A program made the position numbers and the translations under genes. This document shows, piece by piece, positions 9,777 to 20,911 of a stretch of 64,000 nt of DNA. Each line of letters begins with the position of its first letter. The stretch's first letter is position 1. Source of the DNA: Acidisoma sp. L85 (GTDB taxonomy: Bacteria > Pseudomonadota > Alphaproteobacteria > Acetobacterales > Acetobacteraceae); assembly GCF_009765865.1 (NCBI RefSeq), contig NZ_LMUQ01000012.1:1-64000 (forward strand). The letters are read 5' to 3'. The notes under the pieces are model-generated. The model did no database searches. It was not told the origin of the DNA and saw only the letters and a program-made list of their open reading frames with translations.

Positions 9777-11840
9777 ATGACGCGTCGAGGCGGCAAGAAG
9801 CTCGCGATATTCCTCGGCGTGCCTATCCTCGCGATCGTGCTGCTTGTCATCTTCTGGCGCTGGGACTGGTTTATTCCGATCGTCGAGTCTCAGGCCTCCT
9901 CCGCCATCGGCCGCAAGGTGACGATCGCGCATCTCCATGTCCGCCTCGGCCGCACCACCCGGATCATCGTGGATGACGTGACGGTCGCCAATCCGGACGG
10001 CTTTCCCGCCGATGTGCCACCCCTGGCGAAGGTCGCGCATCTCGGCGTTCTCGTTGATGTGATGGCCTATATCCATCACCGGATCATCTCGATCCCGAAG
10101 ATCGACCTCGACCATCCGGTGATGGAAGTCCGCGCCCTGGAGGACGGAACCAACAACTATACGCTGAAGCTGAAAACTTCCGCGCCGCCGAAACCCGGCA
10201 CGCAGCCCTCGCCGCCTCCCAAGATTGGCCGGCTGACAATCGAGGAGGGGCAGCTTCACGCGCTCGTGCCCAAGATGAAGACCGACCTAACCGCGCAGAT
10301 CGCCACGCATGACGCCGAGGGCGTGATCGCGCAAAACGGCCAGACCGATGAGGTCGTGATCGACGCCAAGGGCACCTACGCGAAGCATCCCATCACCGCC
10401 AAGGCACTCGTCGGCGCGCTGCTCACCGTCACCGACAAGACGAAGCCCTTCCCGATCGACGTCAAGCTCGCCAATGGCGCGACCCATGTCTCACTCACCG
10501 GCACCGTGCAGGACCCGATGGCTTTCGAGGGCACCGATCTCGATCTGATGCTGAGCGGCGCCGATATGTCCGATCTTTATCCGCTGACGGGCATCCCGAT
10601 CCCCGCCACGCCTGCCTACAAGATCACCGGCAAGCTCAACTATGTTCGCGCCTCCGGCCGCATCCATTTCGACGATTTACGTGGCGTGGTCGGCAATAGC
10701 GACATCGAGGGCACGATCACCGAGCAGCCGCGGGACAAGCGCCCCGACGTCACCATGGATTTGCAATCCAATCGCATCGACCTGGCTGATCTCGGCGGCT
10801 TCATCGGCACCAATCCGGGCCGCGCGACCACCAAGAACGCCACGGCGGCGCAGCGGAAGACGGTGGCGAAGGCCGATGCCAGCAGCAACAACCTGCTGCC
10901 GACCAAGCCCTTCAACCTGCCCAAGCTGAATGCCGCCGATATCCACCTGAAATACAACGGCAAGCATATCGAGGGCCGCAGTGTGCCACTCGACAGCCTC
11001 ATCGTGACGCTGGATGTGGTCAACGGCGGCATCAACCTGCACCCCATCATCTTCACCATCGGCAAGGGGCGAGTGAACGGCGATATCAGCCTGGTGCCCC
11101 AGCCCGACAAGCAGATCGCCGCCAAGGCCGACATTCACTTCGAACAGGTGGATGTCTCGCGCCTGATGGCCGCGACCCATGCCTTCAAGGGTGCCGGCTC
11201 CATTGGCGGCCGGGCGGTGATCGATTCCACCGGCAATTCCGTGGCGACCTGGATGGGCAACGGCAACGGTGGTCTCACCCTCTATATGTCCGGCGGCAAT
11301 CTCAGCGCGCTGCTGGTAAACCTCGTGGGTCTCGAATTTGGCAAAGCGATCCTCTCGGCACTGGGTGTTCCAACCCGTACTGACGTGCAGTGCTTCATCG
11401 GCGATTTCGCCCTCAACCATGGCATCGTCGATACCCGCACCATGCTGCTCGACACCGGTGAGGCGATCATCGCCGGCCATGGCACCGTCAACCTCAAGAG
11501 CCAGACCATCGATTATGGCGTGCGGACGCAGAGCAAGAATTTCAGCGTCGGCAACCTGCCCACCCCCTTCACGATCACCGGCGCCCTCAAGCACCCGAGC
11601 ATAGGCGTGAACCCGGTGCCTCTCGTGACCCGAGGCGGTCTGGCGGTCGCGCTGGGCATCGTCGCCGCTCCGCTTGCTTTGCTCCCGACCATCGAGCTGG
11701 GGGTGAACGATCCCAATAAGTGCGGCGCGCTGGTGGCGCAGAGCCGCGCCAAGGTTCAGAACGGCACGCCGGGAGCCGCTCCGGTGAAGGCAGTTCCGCG
11801 CACGGTGCCGGCCCGCAAAGCTGTTCCGGCGAAGAAGTAA
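9777..11840 (+). CDS. AsmA-family protein
   Basis: A 687-residue envelope protein. An N-terminal membrane anchor (LAIFLGVPILAIVLLVIFW, about residues 9-27) is followed by a long periplasmic region rich in beta-strand patterns typical of AsmA/YhjG proteins, with the AsmA-2 type C-terminal block around LVNLVGLEFGKAILSALGV. The tail is Lys/Pro/Ala-rich. Related proteins affect outer-membrane assembly and lipid movement between membranes. It is followed after 46 bases by the dipeptidase; no clear functional partner is nearby. Confidence 0.85.
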   Translation: MTRRGGKKLAIFLGVPILAIVLLVIFWRWDWFIPIVESQASSAIGRKVTIAHLHVRLGRTTRIIVDDVTVANPDGFPADVPPLAKVAHLGVLVDVMAYIHHRIISIPKIDLDHPVMEVRALEDGTNNYTLKLKTSAPPKPGTQPSPPPKIGRLTIEEGQLHALVPKMKTDLTAQIATHDAEGVIAQNGQTDEVVIDAKGTYAKHPITAKALVGALLTVTDKTKPFPIDVKLANGATHVSLTGTVQDPMAFEGTDLDLMLSGADMSDLYPLTGIPIPATPAYKITGKLNYVRASGRIHFDDLRGVVGNSDIEGTITEQPRDKRPDVTMDLQSNRIDLADLGGFIGTNPGRATTKNATAAQRKTVAKADASSNNLLPTKPFNLPKLNAADIHLKYNGKHIEGRSVPLDSLIVTLDVVNGGINLHPIIFTIGKGRVNGDISLVPQPDKQIAAKADIHFEQVDVSRLMAATHAFKGAGSIGGRAVIDSTGNSVATWMGNGNGGLTLYMSGGNLSALLVNLVGLEFGKAILSALGVPTRTDVQCFIGDFALNHGIVDTRTMLLDTGEAIIAGHGTVNLKSQTIDYGVRTQSKNFSVGNLPTPFTITGALKHPSIGVNPVPLVTRGGLAVALGIVAAPLALLPTIELGVNDPNKCGALVAQSRAKVQNGTPGAAPVKAVPRTVPARKAVPAKK

Positions 11841-11886
11841 TCGTTGTGGGGTTGACGGCGGGGCCGCGCGGGCGAAGCCTGGGGGG

Positions 11887-12918
11887 ATGAGCGACACCCT
11901 AGACGCGGAGGCGCGTGCCCTGCACGCCGCCACGCTGACGATCGACAGCCATATCGACATCCCCTGGCCCAATGGCCCTAGCCCGTTCGAGGACGGGCCG
12001 CGCCGTGTCGACCTGCCAAAGATGCGGCGGGGCGGCATCGCGGCGGGCTGCTTCGCGGCCTATCTGCCGCAGGGGCCGCGAACGCCTGAGGGACATGAGA
12101 AGGCATTCCTAAGAGCGACCGCGATGCTGCAGTCGATCCGCGCCATGGGTGAGCCCTCCGAGGCCGGGCTATGCGGCCGGCTCGCCACCACGGTCGAGGA
12201 AATCGCGGCGGCACGGCTCGAGGGCGCGCCTGCTGTCATTCCAGTCGTTGAGAACGGCTACGCGATCGGCGAAGACCTGGAACGGCTGGTGCCGCTCCGG
12301 GCGCTCGGCGCGCGCTACATGACCCTGACCCACAATGGCCACAACGCACTGGCGGATTCCGCGGTGCCGCGGCGCGACCTTGGCGACGAGGCGGCGCTGC
12401 ATGGCGGCCTCTCCGATCTGGGCCGCGCCGCGATCGGCCGCATGAACGAACTCGGCATGATGATCGATGTCTCCCATGTCTCGAAGCCCGGCATGCTCGA
12501 GGCGGCCCACCTCTCCCGCACTCCGGTCATCGCGACACATTCCTCGATCCGTGCGCTCTGCGATCATCCGCGTAACCTCGACGACGAACAGCTTGAGGCG
12601 CTCGCGGAGACGGATGGGGTGGTTCAGATCACGCTCGTTTCCTTTTTCCTCAAGGCGGGACGGAAGGAGAGCGAGGTTACGGTCGCCGATTTCGTCGATC
12701 ACATCGATTATGCGACTGGCCGGATCGGCATCCGGCATGTCGGGATCGGCACGGATTTCGATGGCGGCGGTGGCGTGTCCGGATGGCGGAATGCCGGGGA
12801 GAGCCACGCCGTGACGGTGGAGCTTTTGCGGCGGGGCTATGACCGTCCCGCCATCGCGGCATTGTGGGGCGGAAACTTCCTGCGCCTGATGCGTCTCGCG
12901 GAGGAGGCAGCGGCATGA
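11887..12918 (+). CDS. M19-family membrane-type dipeptidase
   Basis: A 343-residue zinc dipeptidase of the renal dipeptidase family. Metal-ligand segments are TIDSHIDIPW (HxD near residues 21-23), VIPVVENGYAIG, THNGHN, MIDVSHVS and PVIATHSSIRALC, with GIGTDFDGGGG near the C-terminus. No signal peptide is visible, so it is probably cytoplasmic. Family members hydrolyse dipeptides, including D-amino-acid dipeptides and beta-lactam analogues. Its TGA overlaps the ATG of the next gene (ATGA), so the two are co-translated. Confidence 0.92.
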   Translation: MSDTLDAEARALHAATLTIDSHIDIPWPNGPSPFEDGPRRVDLPKMRRGGIAAGCFAAYLPQGPRTPEGHEKAFLRATAMLQSIRAMGEPSEAGLCGRLATTVEEIAAARLEGAPAVIPVVENGYAIGEDLERLVPLRALGARYMTLTHNGHNALADSAVPRRDLGDEAALHGGLSDLGRAAIGRMNELGMMIDVSHVSKPGMLEAAHLSRTPVIATHSSIRALCDHPRNLDDEQLEALAETDGVVQITLVSFFLKAGRKESEVTVADFVDHIDYATGRIGIRHVGIGTDFDGGGGVSGWRNAGESHAVTVELLRRGYDRPAIAALWGGNFLRLMRLAEEAAA

Positions 12919-13754
12919 GCACTTCGATCCGAACGGTGGCATTGCGCGATAATCGCGAAGTTCCTGCCCTCGGCTTGGGCACCTGGCGGATGGGAGACGA
13001 CGCCCGGCGTCGCGCCGAGGAGCTGCGGGTGATCCAGCGCTCCATCGACCTCGGCATGACTTTAATCGACACCGCCGAGATCTATGGCGACGGCAAGTCG
13101 GAACGGTTGGTCGGTGAGGCCATCGCCGGGCGCCGCGACGAGGTTTTCCTCGTGACCAAGGTCGCGCCGAGCCATGCCACGCGCGACGGAACCATCCGCG
13201 CCTGTGAGGCCAGCTTGAAACGCCTCGGCACCGAGGCCGTCGATCTCTATCTGCTGCATTGGATCGGCGGCACGCCTGTTGAGGAGACTATCGCGGGCTT
13301 CGAGAAGCTGCGCGCGGATGGCAAGATCCGGGGCTGGGGCGTGTCCAATTTCGACACCAGCGACATTATCGATCTACCGAAGAACGCGGCCTGCCTCGCG
13401 GATCAGGTGCTCTACAATCCGCAGTCCCGTGGTGTGGAGTTCAGCCTGCTGCCCGAATGCACCAAGCGGGGCATCGCGATCATGGCCTACACGCCGCTCG
13501 GCCAGAACGGACGCGTGCTGCGGTCGCCCGTTCTGGCCGCCGTGGCTGAGCGGCATGAGGCGACGGTGGCGCAGGTCGCCCTTGCCTGGGTGCTGCGGCA
13601 TCCCGATGTAATCGTAATTCCGAAAACCTCGACGCTCGCCCGGTTGGAGGAAAATCGCGGCGCGGCGGATTTGACGTTGAGCGACGCCGATCTTGCGGAG
13701 ATCGATCGCGGCTTTTCTCCCCCGCGTTCCAAGCGCGCGCTGGAGATGCTCTGA
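12915..13754 (+). CDS. Aldo/keto reductase
   Basis: A 279-residue NADPH-dependent carbonyl reductase. Catalytic residues of the AKR tetrad are visible: Asp and Tyr in TLIDTAEIYGDGKSE, Lys in VFLVTKVAPSH, and His in DLYLLHWIG. The nucleotide-binding end reads VIVIPKTSTLARLEEN. The ATG at 12915 overlaps the dipeptidase stop and has GAGGAGG upstream; a longer in-frame ORF from 12864 lies inside the dipeptidase gene and is not used. Substrate unknown; it belongs to a different AKR branch from the two paralogues downstream. Confidence 0.9.
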   Translation: MSTSIRTVALRDNREVPALGLGTWRMGDDARRRAEELRVIQRSIDLGMTLIDTAEIYGDGKSERLVGEAIAGRRDEVFLVTKVAPSHATRDGTIRACEASLKRLGTEAVDLYLLHWIGGTPVEETIAGFEKLRADGKIRGWGVSNFDTSDIIDLPKNAACLADQVLYNPQSRGVEFSLLPECTKRGIAIMAYTPLGQNGRVLRSPVLAAVAERHEATVAQVALAWVLRHPDVIVIPKTSTLARLEENRGAADLTLSDADLAEIDRGFSPPRSKRALEML

Positions 13755-14801
<1,047 letters not shown>

Positions 14802-14818
14802 TCGAATAGGAAAAACAT

Positions 14819-15679
14819 ATGTCACAGACAGAAACTCCCGTCTGGTTCATTACCGGCTGCTCCACCGGCTTCGGCCGCGAACTCGCCAAACTGCTGTTGC
14901 AACAAGGCTATCGCGTCGTGGCGACCGCGCGCGACGAGACCAAGCTTGAAGATATCGTCGAGGGTTTTGACACGCAGGCTCTCGCGCTGCCGCTCGACGT
15001 GACGGATGCGACAAATATCGCCGAGGTGGTGCGCGCGGCGGAGACGCGGTTCGGCCGTATCGACGTTCTGGTTAACAATGCCGGGTACGGCTATCTCGCG
15101 GCGATTGAGGAAGGCGAGGACGATGCCGTGCGGGCGATGTTCGACACCAATGTCTTCGGGCTGGTCGACGTGACCAAGGCGGTGCTGCCGGGAATGCGCA
15201 AGCGGCGCAGCGGCTTCATCGTCAATCTGTCGTCGATCGGCGGCCTGATGTCCTTCCCGGCGAGCGGCTACTACACCGCGACGAAACATGCGGTGGAGGC
15301 GATTTCCAAGGCGCTGTCGCTGGAAGTCGCGTCGCTCGGGATCAAGGTGCTCATCGTCGAGCCGGGTCCGTTCCGCACCGATTTCGCGGGCCGTTCTATC
15401 GGGCAGTCGCGGGAGCAGATCGCCGACTACGCCGAGACCTCCGGCAAGCGCCGGAGCGAGACTGCGGCGCGCCACGGCAATCAGCAAGGCGATCCGGTGC
15501 GTGCGGGCCAGGCGATCATCGACGTGGTCAATGCCGAGAACCCCCCGCTGCACCTGCTGCTCGGCGCGCCCGCTCTGCAACTCGCGCGCAAGCAGTTGGA
15601 ATCGATGACGAAGGATTTCGACACTTGGGAAAAGACCACGCTCGGCGCGGATTTTCCGGACGCTAAGGGCAGTTTCTGA
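14819..15679 (+). CDS. Short-chain dehydrogenase/reductase (classical SDR)
   Basis: A 286-residue oxidoreductase with the NAD(P) motif ITGCSTGFGRELA (TGxxxGxG), NNAG in DVLVNNAGYGYLA, the catalytic serine in VNLSSIGG and YxxxK in GYYTATKHAVEA. The C-terminal extension of about 60 residues is typical of the SDR5 subgroup often named oxidoreductase. AGGAAAA precedes the ATG. It lies between two related aldo/keto reductases, so the three may act on the same or related carbonyl compounds. Confidence 0.92.
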   Translation: MSQTETPVWFITGCSTGFGRELAKLLLQQGYRVVATARDETKLEDIVEGFDTQALALPLDVTDATNIAEVVRAAETRFGRIDVLVNNAGYGYLAAIEEGEDDAVRAMFDTNVFGLVDVTKAVLPGMRKRRSGFIVNLSSIGGLMSFPASGYYTATKHAVEAISKALSLEVASLGIKVLIVEPGPFRTDFAGRSIGQSREQIADYAETSGKRRSETAARHGNQQGDPVRAGQAIIDVVNAENPPLHLLLGAPALQLARKQLESMTKDFDTWEKTTLGADFPDAKGSF

Positions 15680-15721
15680 CCAAAACCGACCACCAAACGA
15701 CCTGGATCCAGGAGCTGACCG

Positions 15722-16708
<987 letters not shown>

Positions 16709-16774
16709 CATCCAGGCGGGTTCCGCGCGACCGAGCGCTTCTAAAACCCGCCCATCCCGTCTAACCTTCCGCCC

Positions 16775-17179
16775 ATGACACTCCTCACAGGCGGTTGCCT
16801 CTGCGGCGCGATCCGCTACGAGGCGGAAGGCGATCCGTTCCACGAGACCCTGTGCCATTGCGAGACCTGCCGCCGTGCGACGGGCGCTCCAGCGGTCGCC
16901 TGGCTGACGATGCCGCGCGCCAGTTTTCGTTTCACCAGCGGCACGCCCACGACGTTCGCATCATCTGATGAGGGGCGCCGCAGGTTTTGTCCCGCCTGCG
17001 GCACCGCGCTGACCTTCGAGAGCAGCGATTATCCGGACGAGACCGACCTCACCGCCGCAAGCCTCGACCACCCTGCCCTCGCCCCGCCGCGAGATCACAC
17101 CTGGTCGAACAGCGCCCTGGAATGGTTCTGGACGCTGCATCGCCTGCCGCAACGAGAGAAAGCGCCACCTGATCTATGA
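16775..17179 (+). CDS. GFA/CENP-V domain protein (second copy)
   Basis: A 134-residue zinc-binding protein of the GFA family. Cysteines are in GGCLCGAIRY (residues 6-15), LCHCETCRRATG (about 28-39) and FCPACGTALTF (about 71-81). It is shorter than the protein at 8822 and of the common Gfa-like type. The function within the family is undefined. Its stop overlaps the start of the antiporter by four bases (ATGA), so translation is coupled. Confidence 0.85.
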   Translation: MTLLTGGCLCGAIRYEAEGDPFHETLCHCETCRRATGAPAVAWLTMPRASFRFTSGTPTTFASSDEGRRRFCPACGTALTFESSDYPDETDLTAASLDHPALAPPRDHTWSNSALEWFWTLHRLPQREKAPPDL

Positions 17180-18429
17180 GCGGCTTCTCCTTCGTCGCGG
17201 TCCTCCTGTCCCTCGCGGCGATCTTCGGCTTCATCAACAACCGCTTCCTGCGTCTTCCCGCCTCAACCGGCGTCCTGGTCATCGCGCTGATCGTCTCCAT
17301 CCTGTTGCTCGCGGTCGATCCGCTGGTGACCGGCCACCCGCTCGGCGAGACCGCGCGGCAGGTGCTCGGAACCATGGACTTGCCGGGCGCGCTGATGAAC
17401 GGTGCCCTCGCCTTCCTGCTTTTCGCGGGCGCGCTTCATGTCGATATCCAGGAGCTGTGGAGCCGGAAATGGACGGTCGGCCTGCTCGCGACGACCGGCG
17501 TTGTTCTGGCCGTGTCGATCCTGGGCGGCACGATGTGGCTCGTCTTCCGTCTCGTGGGTCATCCGATCCCGTTCATCTGGTGCCTAGTGTTGGGATCAAT
17601 CCTGGCGCCAACCGATCCGGTTTCAGTCGTGGGCTTGCTCAAGCGCCTCGGCCTGCCGACGGGGCTGCGAACGATCTTTGCCGGCGAATCACTCTTCAAC
17701 GATGGCGTCGGCGTCGTCGTCTTCGGCGCGCTTTTGGGTATCGCGACCGGCGGGACCGGGATGTTCTCGGGCGCCAGCATCGCGACGACCTTCCTGACCG
17801 AGGCGATCGGCGGCTCCCTTTTGGGCTTCGTCACCGGCTGGGTTGCGCTCTGGATGATGCGGCGACTGGATGATGTGGATCTCGAACTCCTGATCTCGCT
17901 GGCGCTGGCGACCGGCACCTATAGCCTCGCCCATGCGCTTCATCTGTCGGGACCGATCGCCGTCGTCGTAGCCGGGCTCGCGATGGGCAGCGACCATGGC
18001 CGTAACGCGATGAGCGAGGCGACACATCGCCACGTCATGAAGTTTTGGGGGCTTATCGATGAGTTGCTCAACACGCTGCTGTTCCTGCTGATCGGCGTGG
18101 AGATCGTCGCGGTGCCTTTGGGCTGGTCCGCGCTCGGAGCCGCCGCACTCGCGATACCCCTCGCCCTTGCCGCGCGCGCCATCAGCATCTTCGTGCCGAG
18201 CCAGGTGTTTCGGCTGAAGGAAACCGCGTCTTTCGGGCCGATGGCCTTGCTGACCTGGGGCGGATTGCGCGGCGGTATATCGGTGGCGCTTGCCCTCAAC
18301 CTGCCGGAGGGCGAAGTGAAGTCGGTGCTGTTGCCGGTTTGCTATGCGGTCGTGATCTTCAGTGTCGTGGTGCAGGGCCTGACAATGCCGGCCGTGGTTC
18401 GCCGCGTGCTTCCCGATCTACCGCGCTGA
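17176..18429 (+). CDS. CPA1-family Na+/H+ antiporter
   Basis: A 417-residue inner-membrane protein with about 12 hydrophobic segments. Hallmarks of the NhaP/CPA1 group are LAPTDPVSVVGLLKRLGLP (the functional Asp-Pro helix), GESLFNDGVGVVVFG and the C-terminal WGGLRGGISVALAL. It exchanges protons for sodium or potassium for pH and salt balance. Length is that of short bacterial NhaP proteins without a large cytoplasmic tail. Translation is coupled to the preceding GFA gene. Confidence 0.92.
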   Translation: MSGFSFVAVLLSLAAIFGFINNRFLRLPASTGVLVIALIVSILLLAVDPLVTGHPLGETARQVLGTMDLPGALMNGALAFLLFAGALHVDIQELWSRKWTVGLLATTGVVLAVSILGGTMWLVFRLVGHPIPFIWCLVLGSILAPTDPVSVVGLLKRLGLPTGLRTIFAGESLFNDGVGVVVFGALLGIATGGTGMFSGASIATTFLTEAIGGSLLGFVTGWVALWMMRRLDDVDLELLISLALATGTYSLAHALHLSGPIAVVVAGLAMGSDHGRNAMSEATHRHVMKFWGLIDELLNTLLFLLIGVEIVAVPLGWSALGAAALAIPLALAARAISIFVPSQVFRLKETASFGPMALLTWGGLRGGISVALALNLPEGEVKSVLLPVCYAVVIFSVVVQGLTMPAVVRRVLPDLPR

Positions 18430-18453
18430 CGCTAGCGACGGGGCGACGGCAAG

Positions 18454-18978
18454 CTACGGCAGCACCTGCTCGATCCACTTCACGCCCCAGCTGCCAGGCG
18501 CCAGAAGCGCTGCCGACCACAGGACGCCCGACAGGATATTGGCGGCCTGGAAAGGCCAGAACCTCATATGCGCGATCCCCGCCGCAAGCGGCACCGTGGC
18601 GCGTAGCGGCCCGAGGAACCTGCCGACAAACACACCGCCGGTTCCCCAGCGTGCGAAGAAATCCTCAGCCCGGGGCAACAGTCGCGGGTACCGATTGAGC
18701 GGCCATAGGCGCAAAACGCCCTCGCCCCACCGCCCGCCAATCCAGAAGGAGAACCAGTCGCCGAGCACAGCGCCCGCTGCGGCACCAGCCCAAACCGGCA
18801 TGAAGTCGAGCGCCCCGGCGCCAATGAGCGCGCCGGCCCCGAACAGGATGGCGGAGGACGGCAAGACCAGAGAGATAACCGCCAGTGATTCCCCGAAGGC
18901 CAGCAGGAACGCGAGAGGCATCGCCCAGGATTCATGCTCCCGGATGAAGTTCAGCGCCTCGTGGATCACGCCTGTCAC
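18454..18978 (-). CDS. DedA-family membrane protein
   Basis: A roughly 174-residue inner-membrane protein of the DedA/VTT family, thought to move lipid carriers or phospholipids across the membrane in a proton-motive-force-linked way. Visible are several membrane segments, the motif GDWFSFWIGGRWG and the family signature FVGRFLGPLRATVPLAAG. The start is assigned to GTG 18978 (MTGVIHEALNF) with AGGA upstream; the open frame extends further up to 19230 but that part overlaps the ferritin-like gene and has no membrane-protein character. Confidence 0.8.
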   Translation of the reverse strand: MTGVIHEALNFIREHESWAMPLAFLLAFGESLAVISLVLPSSAILFGAGALIGAGALDFMPVWAGAAAGAVLGDWFSFWIGGRWGEGVLRLWPLNRYPRLLPRAEDFFARWGTGGVFVGRFLGPLRATVPLAAGIAHMRFWPFQAANILSGVLWSAALLAPGSWGVKWIEQVLP

Positions 18979-19063
18979 GGCGTAGTCCTGACCAACGGTC
19001 CGATGAAGCGGAGAAGTTGTGCCTTCACTATTGCGGCTGACCTGGACCTGGGGCGCCGAGAAC

Positions 19064-19993
19064 TCAGGCCGCGACGGCTGTCGCCGCCGGGCGCGGACGA
19101 CGCATAAAGAGGCGAGCGAACCGAACCATATTTGGCATTGTCGTGGGGCGAAGCAGGCGGCGATCGTAGCCCGCGAAGCGCCGGTCGTTTTCGGCGAGGC
19201 AGATATCCATGAGTTCGGCGATGCTGACATCCGCGTTGCTGACGGCCGCGCTGCCGGTCACGGTGAAATTGTTGTCCTGCGCCTTCTTGCCGTCATCCAG
19301 GCCGCGCGCCAGCCCGATGCGCTCGTAGCCAAGGAAGATCCACACGGCGGCAACCCGAAGCTCGAACCACGGGCGGCGCCAGAAGGGCATGTTGCGGCGA
19401 TGCCAGGCCGCCCAGTTCTGGAATAGGAGGATATGCCTCGCCTCCTCCTGGATCACCGGCTCGAAGGTGTCGACCAATTCGGGCGGGAAGTAGCCGGAGC
19501 GCTTGGCGAGCTCGAACAGGCCGAAGGCGAAGAAGCTATCGATGCACTCGCTGTAGCCGGTGACCATATAGGCCCATTCCGGGTCCTTCGGCTCAATATA
19601 CTCGGGCTCGGGCTCAAGCTTGATGCCGTAGGCCTCGACGAGGTTGGAGAGCACCTCCTTGTGGCGCCCCTCCTCCCAGCCGTTCAGCGCGACGGTTTTG
19701 TTCATATCCGGATCGAGACAGGACCGCGCATAGGAAAGCATTCTCAGGCGCGCCTTGCCCTCAGTCTGTACCGCGATGTCCCAGATCGGCAGATTGATGA
19801 TACGGTTGCGTGTTTCATCATCGAGCTTGGGCCAATCGATGACCGAGGGCTTGTACGGGTTGAAGGTCTCGTGGAACATGCGGCAGACGGCGGCCTTATG
19901 CGCCTCGCTCCCGAGCGGCAAGCTGGCATCCTCGGCGATCCAGTGCCGAGCGGCGCGGTCGGCGGCCTCTACGGTTGCGGCATCGGGCGGCAT
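19064..19993 (-). CDS. Ferritin-like diiron protein of unknown function
   Basis: A 309-residue soluble protein. Putative diiron ligands of the ferritin-like superfamily are seen in NGWEEGRHKEV (about residues 104-114) and VIQEEARHILLF (about 180-191), each an ExxH-type helix, with an acidic ECIDSFFAF helix between them. The spacing suggests a four-helix bundle oxidase or hydroxylase. The C-terminus is Arg/Pro/Ala-rich. I cannot assign a substrate. It is upstream of dedA on the same strand with an 85-base gap and divergent from tam. Confidence 0.65.
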   Translation of the reverse strand: MPPDAATVEAADRAARHWIAEDASLPLGSEAHKAAVCRMFHETFNPYKPSVIDWPKLDDETRNRIINLPIWDIAVQTEGKARLRMLSYARSCLDPDMNKTVALNGWEEGRHKEVLSNLVEAYGIKLEPEPEYIEPKDPEWAYMVTGYSECIDSFFAFGLFELAKRSGYFPPELVDTFEPVIQEEARHILLFQNWAAWHRRNMPFWRRPWFELRVAAVWIFLGYERIGLARGLDDGKKAQDNNFTVTGSAAVSNADVSIAELMDICLAENDRRFAGYDRRLLRPTTMPNMVRFARLFMRRPRPAATAVAA

Positions 19994-20100
19994 GGAGGAA
20001 CTTTCGCATCTGTCAGGTCAAGGCTTGCTGATCTGTGGAGCGACAGGCTTGGCCGGTCAAGATACAGCGACGTGACCGAGCGATGCGAAGGACGAACCAG

Positions 20101-20874
20101 ATGGCTGATTGGGATGCCGCGCTTTACCGGCAATTCGAGGACGAACGGACGCGCCCCGCGGCGGATCTGCTGCGGCGCGTGCCGCTCGACGCGCCAAACT
20201 CGGTCGTGGACCTCGGTTGCGGCCCCGGCAATTCCACGGAATTGCTGCGGGCACGATTCCCTCGTGCGGATATGCTCGGCGTCGATACCAGCGAGGACAT
20301 GCTGGCGAGTGCGCGGTCTCGCCTGCCCGGCGTGCGATTCGAGAAAGCCGATATCGCCGGCTGGCAGCCCGCGGCGCCACCTGATCTCTTGTACGCCAAT
20401 GCCTCGCTGCAATGGGTGCCGGATCATGAGCGCCTGCTGCCCCGGCTCGTCGGAACGCTCGCGCCCGGCGGCGTTCTCGCGGTTCAGATGCCCGACAACC
20501 TCGGAGAGTCGACGCATAGGCTGATGCGGGAAATCGCGGCTGATGGTCCTTGGGTCGGCTTGCTTACAGAGGCGGCGGCGAGACGGCAGCCGCTGCCCGC
20601 GATCCCGGCGCTTTATGATCTGCTGGCGCCGCACGCGGTGAACATCGACATCTGGCGGACCGCCTATCAGCACCCTCTCGCCTCGCCGCGCGCCATCGTC
20701 GATTGGGTGCGCGGCACCGGCCTCAGGCCGTTCCTCGATCCATTGCCTGAACCGCTGCGAGCGGATTTCCTCGCGCAGTATGAGGTTCGCCTCGCCGAGG
20801 CCTATCCGACGCGTGCGGATGGCCGAGTGCTGCTGGCGTTCCCACGCCTTTTCCTGGTGGCGCAACGCGGCTGA
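20101..20874 (+). CDS. tam: Trans-aconitate 2-methyltransferase
   Basis: A 257-residue SAM-dependent methyltransferase that methylates trans-aconitate, a spontaneous isomer of the TCA intermediate cis-aconitate and an aconitase inhibitor. The N-terminus [18 protein letters not shown], the SAM motif [15 protein letters not shown] (about 34-48), and [18 protein letters not shown] are characteristic of Tam. ATG 20101 is chosen because AGGACG lies upstream and homologues begin with (M)ADWD; the frame is open from 20035. Confidence 0.93.
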   Translation: MADWDAALYRQFEDERTRPAADLLRRVPLDAPNSVVDLGCGPGNSTELLRARFPRADMLGVDTSEDMLASARSRLPGVRFEKADIAGWQPAAPPDLLYANASLQWVPDHERLLPRLVGTLAPGGVLAVQMPDNLGESTHRLMREIAADGPWVGLLTEAAARRQPLPAIPALYDLLAPHAVNIDIWRTAYQHPLASPRAIVDWVRGTGLRPFLDPLPEPLRADFLAQYEVRLAEAYPTRADGRVLLAFPRLFLVAQRG

Positions 20875-20911
20875 GTCTGCGGCGTCGGCCGCGCGCCGCC
20901 CACGAGGAGGT

